Shown in pieces: positions 14,293-18,809 of a stretch of DNA of 18,809 bases (its first letter is position 1; each line of letters opens with the position of its first letter). Below the pieces are notes generated by a model. That model had not been told where the DNA came from. It did not search any database and saw only the letters and a program-made list of their open reading frames with translations. The stretch covers positions 1-18,809 of the forward strand of contig CAJULM010000051.1 in assembly GCA_910587285.1 (NCBI GenBank). Reading direction: 5' to 3'. The translations under genes were made by a program, and so were the position numbers. Origin of the DNA: an uncultured Oscillospiraceae bacterium (GTDB lineage Bacteria > Bacillota > Clostridia > Oscillospirales > Oscillospiraceae).

Positions 14293-14325
14293 CCACATTT
14301 TGTCGGAGAAAGAGGAAGTGGTAAA

Positions 14326-15870
14326 ATGAATGGACGGAAATGGTTAAAAAAGCGCGGTTTTGCAGTGGCATTGTCTCTGATACTGTGCGCGGGCACGGTG
14401 GTATCGTCTTTCGCGGCAGTGGAATTTAACAAGGATGTGCACGTTGATGAAAATGGGAATTTGAAGCAGGCTGATGAGTATTATCTGGCCGGCGACGTGG
14501 AATTGGACCAAACGCTGAGCATCAACAGTAAAGAAGTGTCTATTGAACTGAACGGCTACACTCTGGGCTTGGCGGACGGCGCGGTGGGCTCTGTGATCAG
14601 CGTAACAGACGGCAAGCTTGCCGTGACGGATGCGGGTGTGGAAGGTGTTGAGCGAGGCGCGGGCACCGGTACCATTACCGGCGGAAACGCGGCGGACAGT
14701 GATTTTGGCGGCGGTGTGAATTTGCTGCGGTCGGAGTTCAGCATGACCGGAGGGGAGATTTCTGGAAATCGTGCGGGAAACGGCGGCGGAATCGGGAGCA
14801 GTGACAGCGTTGTTATCCTGAACGATTGTACCATTAGAGATAATACGGCGAAGCATTTAGGCGGCGGCATCTGGAATTGTCACAGCGGCAGCAGCTTTAC
14901 CATGACGGGCGGGACGCTCAGCAACAACGCGGCGGGGGAGATGGGCGATGACGTATGCAGTTACGGGGACGCCCGGCTCACGCTGGAGGATGTAAACTAT
15001 GAAGGCTTGCTGGAGGAGGATGACAGGGGGATTTCCGGCTGGTATTGGGATGGAAGTGAGAGATGGGGCAGCGGGTACGTCCAGTGCCCCAGTGTGAAGG
15101 GGAGTATAGATTACTATCTGAAGGCCGCCCATGATGAATATTTCGCGGTGTCTGACGGCGAAAGCGTATTGGCGGAGGTGGAACGGGGAACGGAGATCTG
15201 GGTGGGCGACATTGAGGAGCCAGCCAGGGACGGTTGGACCTTTGTCGGCTGGACCGTGGACGGCGTGGCTGTAGAGGAGTGTCTGACGGTGACTGGCTTC
15301 GTCGTGCTGGAGGCCCAATGGAGTCATGATGCGCACAACCCCGGCGCTTCGGTCCGTGAGAACGAGGTCCCCGCTGATTACGATATGGCTGGCTCCTATG
15401 AGGAAGTGGTCAAATGCGCCGACTGCGGCGAGGAGCTCAGCCGCGAGGCAAAGGAAATCCCCGCGCTGGTGCGGCCTGATGAGCCGAATCCTCCCACCAC
15501 GCCCGACGTTCCCGGTATCACTGAGGGGCCCGGCGTGACGGAGGTGGAAGAGGAGGACGTGCCTCTGGCCGGTCTGCCCGTGGAGCTGGCGGCGGAGCCG
15601 CTGACCTGGGGGCGGCTGTTTGCCATCCTGTACTGGATGGACGGCGAGCAGGCGGCGGAGCTGTCCAACTTCATGGATATGGCGGCTGGCCATGGTTTTG
15701 TCCCCGACCGGGCGGTGACCCGCGGCCAATTCATCGACCTCCTGAACCGTTACGCCAAGTACGTTGGTTCGGACCTGGTCCTGGAGGTAGAGGGCGACGC
15801 TAACGAGACCCTGACCTGGGCCGTGGCGGAGGAGATCATCGATGATTTCTTTGCCCGGCTTTACGGATAA
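14326..15870 (+). CDS. Secreted beta-helix surface protein 4, mosaic and partly reduced
   Basis: A 514-residue exported protein. The signal peptide (MNGRKWLKKRGFAVALSL, cleaved near SFA-A) leads to VEFNKDVHVDENG as in protein 3. The beta-helix region is short (about 125-205). It is followed by an InlB-type repeat close to protein 2 (KAAHDEYF...DGWTFVGWTVDGVAV), and then by a protein-3-type segment (VRENEVPADYDMAGSYEEVVKCADCGEELS). After VEEEDVPLAG the SLH-like anchor lacks about 22 residues between FMDMAAGHG and FVPDRAVTRGQ, which removes the AIGWAQENGIAVG helix. Wall anchoring may be impaired. The start is the ATG at 14326, after aggaag. It is the only member without c-di-GMP aptamers, so it should be insensitive to that signal. 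Confidence 0.83.
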   Translation: MNGRKWLKKRGFAVALSLILCAGTVVSSFAAVEFNKDVHVDENGNLKQADEYYLAGDVELDQTLSINSKEVSIELNGYTLGLADGAVGSVISVTDGKLAVTDAGVEGVERGAGTGTITGGNAADSDFGGGVNLLRSEFSMTGGEISGNRAGNGGGIGSSDSVVILNDCTIRDNTAKHLGGGIWNCHSGSSFTMTGGTLSNNAAGEMGDDVCSYGDARLTLEDVNYEGLLEEDDRGISGWYWDGSERWGSGYVQCPSVKGSIDYYLKAAHDEYFAVSDGESVLAEVERGTEIWVGDIEEPARDGWTFVGWTVDGVAVEECLTVTGFVVLEAQWSHDAHNPGASVRENEVPADYDMAGSYEEVVKCADCGEELSREAKEIPALVRPDEPNPPTTPDVPGITEGPGVTEVEEEDVPLAGLPVELAAEPLTWGRLFAILYWMDGEQAAELSNFMDMAAGHGFVPDRAVTRGQFIDLLNRYAKYVGSDLVLEVEGDANETLTWAVAEEIIDDFFARLYG

Positions 15871-15894
15871 TATAAAAAGCAATGGGTTGACAAA

Positions 15895-15924
15895 CGCCCC
15901 GGACGCTGTTGCGTTCGGGGCGCG
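15895..15924 (+). terminator. Terminator-like hairpin of gene 4
   Basis: cgccccggacgc (15895-15906) pairs with gcgttcggggcg (15911-15922), loop tgtt, one G-T pair. It is related to the gene 2/3 terminators but lacks a proper T-tract, so it may be leaky. Confidence 0.6.
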
Positions 15925-15937
15925 TTTGCGCTATAAT
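15909..15937 (+). promoter_or_regulatory. Promoter of the GTPase-RNase fusion gene
   Basis: TTGCGT (15909-15914), 17-bp spacer, TATAAT (15932-15937). The -35 box is inside the preceding terminator hairpin. No attenuation leader like that of tetM was seen in the short leader (about 25 nt). Confidence 0.8.
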
Positions 15938-15968
15938 ATCGGAAAACGTGGGACAGGGAGGTAAGGAG

Positions 15969-18554
15969 ATGTCCGAAGATATGCTGGCGAGGCGGCTTTG
16001 CGTGGGGCTGCTGGCCCACGTGGACTCAGGAAAAACCACTCTGTCCGAGGCCATGCTGCACCAGTCCGGCGCACTGCGCAGCCCGGGGCGGGTGGACCAT
16101 GGGAACACCTTTTTGGACACCGACCAGCAGGAGAGGGAGCGGGGGATTACCATCTTTTCCAAGCAGGCGCGGCTGAGCTGGAAGGGGTGGGAGCTTACCC
16201 TTTTGGACACACCGGGCCACGTGGATTTTTCCGCCGAGATGGAACGGGCGGTGCAGGTGATGGATTATGCGGTGCTGCTCATCAGCGGATCGGACGGAGT
16301 GCAGGGGCACACCGAGACGCTGTGGCGGCTGCTGGCCCGCCACCATGTGCCCACCTTTTTATTTATCAACAAAATGGACCAGCCGGATACGGACCGGGAC
16401 AAGCTCATGGCCCAGGCGCAGAAACGCCTGGCCGATGGCTGCGCCGATTTTTCGGGGGAGAGGGAGGCGCTGCTGGAGCAGGCCGCCCTGTGCGACGAGG
16501 GGCTGATGGAGCGGTACTTGGAGACGGGGGAGCTGGACGACGGCGATTTAGCGGCCCTCATTGTGGAGCGAAAGCTGTTTCCCTGCTTCTTCGGCTCGGC
16601 GCTGAGGGAGGAGGGGGTGGAGGCGATGCTGGACGGCCTGAGCCGCTATGCCCTGGAGCCGGACTGGCGGCCGGAGTTTGCGGCCCGCGTGTTTAAAATT
16701 GGGCGGGACGACAGAGGGGAGCGGCTCACCTGGCTGAAGGTGACGGGCGGGGCGCTCAAGGTGCGGGACATGGTGAAGGGGCCGGACTGGGAGGAGAAGG
16801 CCACCCAGCTGCGGCTGTATTCGGGGGCGCGGTTCACAACTGTCGACCAAGCTCCGGCGGGGACGGTGTGCGCCGTCACCGGCCTGAGCCGAACCCAGGC
16901 GGGACAAGGGTTGGGGGGAGAGGACGACTGGGAGGGGCCGGAGCTGGAGCCGGTGCTGACCTATCAGGTGCTGCCCCCCGCCGGGGGGGATGTGCACACC
17001 CTGCTGGCCCAGCTGCGGATTTTGGAGGAGGAGGACCCCCAGCTCCAGGTGGAGTGGAACGAGGCCCTGGGGGAAATTCAGCTGCGTCTCATGGGCGAGG
17101 TGCAGCTGGAGGTGCTCTCCCAGCTGATGGAGCGAAGGTTCGGGACGCAGGTGTCCTTTGGCCCTGGACGCATTGTATACCTGGAGACCATCGCCGCCCC
17201 GGTGGAGGGGGTGGGCCACTTTGAGCCGCTGCGGCACTATGCCGAGGTCCACCTGCTGCTGGAGCCGCAGGAACGGGGAGCGGGGCTGGGGCTGGACACC
17301 GCCTGCTTGGAAAACGAGCTGGACGGCCACTGGCAGCGGCTCATCCTCACCCACCTGATGGAAAAAAACCACTTGGGCGTGCTCACCGGCTCGCCTATCA
17401 CCGATTTAAAAATCACGCTGCTGACGGGCCGGGCCCATTTGAAGCACACCGAGGGGGGCGACTTTCGGCAGGCCACCTACCGGGCGGTGCGCCAGGGGCT
17501 GATGAGCGCGAAAAGCGTGCTGCTGGAGCCGTGGTATTCCTTCCGGCTGGAGGTGCCCACGGGGAGCGTGGGCCGGGCTATGACGGATTTGCAGCGCATG
17601 GGCGCGGAGCTTCAGCCCCCGGAGAACGGGGGCGAGACGGCGGTGCTCACGGGAAGCGTGCCGGTGTCCGAGGTGGGAGGCTATTGGATGCAGGTGGCAG
17701 CCTATACCGGGGGCCGGGGCCGCTTTTCCTGCTCGGTGGAGGGTTACCGCCCCTGCCACAATTCGGATGAGGTGATTGCCGCCGCGGGATACGACCCGGA
17801 GCGGGACGTGGACAACCCGGCTGCGTCGGTGTTCTGCGCCCACGGGGCGGGGTTCAACGTGCCCTGGAACGAGGTGCGCTCCCATATGCACCTGGACAGC
17901 GGCTGGCGGCCGGAGGGGAAGCGCCCGGTCCAGGGGAAGGAGGCCCCCGTCCGCCGGGAGAGCATGAGCTATGAATCCCGGGCGGCGCTGGACAAGGAGC
18001 TGGAGGCTATTTTTCAGCGGGCCTATGGCCCCTTGAAGCCTCACGCCTTCCGGCCCGTGCAGAAAAGCGCCGCCCCCAAGCCAAAGCCGTGGAAAGGGCT
18101 GAAGGTTCGGGATGGGGACGACTATCTGCTGGTGGACGGCTATAACATGATCCACGCCTGGGACGAGCTGCGGGTGTTGAGCCGGACCGATTTGGACAGC
18201 GCCCGGGAGCGGCTCATTCACCGGCTGCGCAACTACCAGGGTTGGAAGAAATGCAAGGTCATCGTGGTGTTCGACGCCTACAAGGTGAAGGGAAACCCCG
18301 GCAGCGTGGAGCGGCTGGGGGAGCTGTACGTGGTGTATACCAAGGAGGCGGAGACGGCGGATATGTATATTGAAAAGACCACCTACGCCTTGGCCAAGGA
18401 GCGCCGGGAGCACCGGGTCCGGGTGGCCACCTCCGACGGCATGGAGCAGATGATTATTTTGGGGCATGGGGCAGTGCGGGTGCCCGCCGCCGAGTTGGAA
18501 TTTGAGGTCAGGCAGGCGGAGGAGGAAATCCGCCGGGCGATTCATGGGAAATAA
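15969..18554 (+). CDS. TetM/EF-G-like translation GTPase fused to a YacP/Rae1-type NYN ribonuclease domain
   Basis: An 861-residue protein. Residues 1 to ~670 have the TetM/TetO ribosomal-protection architecture: GTPase motifs AHVDSGKTT (16-24), RGITI (58-62), DTPGHVDF (80-87) and NKMD (134-137), then EF-G-like domains II-V. After a basic linker, residues ~715-861 form an NYN/PIN-fold domain with LLVDGYNMIH (D723), VVFDAYKVKG (D769), ETADMYIEK (D798) and ATSDGMEQ (D823), a full set of candidate metal-binding aspartates. In B. subtilis, Rae1 (YacP) cuts mRNA in the ribosomal A site, and TetM-type GTPases bind that site. The fusion therefore suggests a ribosome-rescue or mRNA-cleavage factor (inference). 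At the TetM loop that displaces tetracycline (SPVS) this protein reads HTEGGDFR. The start is ATG 15969, after gggagg; ATG 15981 is an alternative. Confidence 0.9.
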   Translation: MSEDMLARRLCVGLLAHVDSGKTTLSEAMLHQSGALRSPGRVDHGNTFLDTDQQERERGITIFSKQARLSWKGWELTLLDTPGHVDFSAEMERAVQVMDYAVLLISGSDGVQGHTETLWRLLARHHVPTFLFINKMDQPDTDRDKLMAQAQKRLADGCADFSGEREALLEQAALCDEGLMERYLETGELDDGDLAALIVERKLFPCFFGSALREEGVEAMLDGLSRYALEPDWRPEFAARVFKIGRDDRGERLTWLKVTGGALKVRDMVKGPDWEEKATQLRLYSGARFTTVDQAPAGTVCAVTGLSRTQAGQGLGGEDDWEGPELEPVLTYQVLPPAGGDVHTLLAQLRILEEEDPQLQVEWNEALGEIQLRLMGEVQLEVLSQLMERRFGTQVSFGPGRIVYLETIAAPVEGVGHFEPLRHYAEVHLLLEPQERGAGLGLDTACLENELDGHWQRLILTHLMEKNHLGVLTGSPITDLKITLLTGRAHLKHTEGGDFRQATYRAVRQGLMSAKSVLLEPWYSFRLEVPTGSVGRAMTDLQRMGAELQPPENGGETAVLTGSVPVSEVGGYWMQVAAYTGGRGRFSCSVEGYRPCHNSDEVIAAAGYDPERDVDNPAASVFCAHGAGFNVPWNEVRSHMHLDSGWRPEGKRPVQGKEAPVRRESMSYESRAALDKELEAIFQRAYGPLKPHAFRPVQKSAAPKPKPWKGLKVRDGDDYLLVDGYNMIHAWDELRVLSRTDLDSARERLIHRLRNYQGWKKCKVIVVFDAYKVKGNPGSVERLGELYVVYTKEAETADMYIEKTTYALAKERREHRVRVATSDGMEQMIILGHGAVRVPAAELEFEVRQAEEEIRRAIHGK

Positions 18555-18615
18555 AGACAACAGGGGTTAAAATATTGGTTTTTCAGTACGGTTTTTGGAT
18601 GCGGGCCGGGAAGCC

Positions 18616-18644
18616 TTGCATTCCCTCATAAACCCTGATATACT
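18616..18644 (+). promoter_or_regulatory. Promoter of uxaC
   Basis: TTGCAT (18616-18621), 17-bp spacer, TATACT (18639-18644). No clear terminator separates it from the upstream gene. Confidence 0.8.
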
Positions 18645-18717
18645 ATTCATAATTCTGGAAACGGGTAGAAGGCCTATTTCCGTGAGAAGTACCAAAAAGA
18701 ATAGGAGGAAAATCAAT

Positions 18718-18809
18718 ATGGTTCCCTTTATGAACGAAGACTTTCTCTTGAAGTCCGAGACCGGCAAGAGGCTGTACCACGAGCACGGGGCGAAGATGCC
18801 GATCATCGA
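18718..18809 (+). CDS. uxaC: Glucuronate (uronate) isomerase, N-terminal fragment cut by the window end
   Basis: Thirty codons are visible: MVPFMNEDFLLKSETGKRLYHEH and then KMPII. This is the characteristic UxaC opening (x-PFM-x-EDFLL-x-ET-x-RLYHE, then MPIIDYHCHL). The enzyme converts D-glucuronate to D-fructuronate, and D-galacturonate to D-tagaturonate, as the first step of hexuronate breakdown. Ribosome binding site aggagg (18703-18708) lies 9 bp before the ATG. It has its own promoter and probably heads a uronate operon to the right. The GH2 enzyme at 1668 could supply glucuronate only if it is a beta-glucuronidase, which is not shown. Confidence 0.88.
   Translation, partial: MVPFMNEDFLLKSETGKRLYHEHGAKMPII

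Noticed and set aside
15969..18554. Acquired tetracycline-resistance gene
   Set aside because: TetM-like fold but different domain IV loop, extra NYN domain, host-like composition and no mobile context.
18567..18806. 79-codon minus-strand frame at the window end
   Set aside because: It lies opposite the uxaC promoter, ribosome binding site and first codons, which are clear on the plus strand.

Overview
The window looks like chromosome of a GC-rich, spore-forming gut Firmicute, probably in the Oscillospiraceae/Oscillospirales (Flavonifractor/Lawsonibacter-like). The evidence is a SpoIIQ-like sporulation peptidase behind a sigma-F-like promoter, a consensus parS site, Gram-positive secretion signals with SLH-like wall-anchor regions, clostridial-type promoters and ribosome binding sites, and a GH2 glycosidase plus glucuronate isomerase. 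The species assignment is inference.

Layout. (1) 1-1375: the right end of an AT-rich integrated island. It holds the C-terminal part of a Rad50/SMC-like ATPase with a CxxC hook, then a 3' fragment of a tRNA-Ala(GGC) gene, which is the attachment-site scar. (2) 1376-4977: ordinary chromosome. Two terminators, a cytoplasmic GH2 glycosidase, ferritin, a structured GC-rich intergenic stretch, a bidirectional terminator, a perfect parS, and spoIIQ on the minus strand. (3) 4978-15922: a family of four related secreted surface proteins. Each has a signal peptide, a Gly/Asn-rich parallel beta-helix region, a linker and an SLH-like C-terminus. recG lies between the first and second. The first three genes are each preceded by a promoter, a start-site palindrome, a hairpin and two tandem cyclic di-GMP-I (GEMM-I) riboswitch aptamers. 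The fourth has the same promoter but no riboswitch, and part of its anchor is deleted. (4) 15923-18554: a TetM/EF-G-like translation GTPase fused to a C-terminal YacP/Rae1-type NYN ribonuclease domain. (5) 18555-18809: promoter and first codons of glucuronate isomerase (uxaC).

How it works together (inference): the three riboswitch-led genes form a c-di-GMP-controlled set of cell-surface beta-helix proteins. Near-identical 5' leaders/signal peptides and 3' anchor/terminator segments flank divergent central regions, which suggests duplication with exchange of the exposed part. The most notable items are the six c-di-GMP aptamers in about 7 kb with a conserved putative expression platform, the mosaic, riboswitch-less fourth paralog, and the GTPase-RNase fusion.
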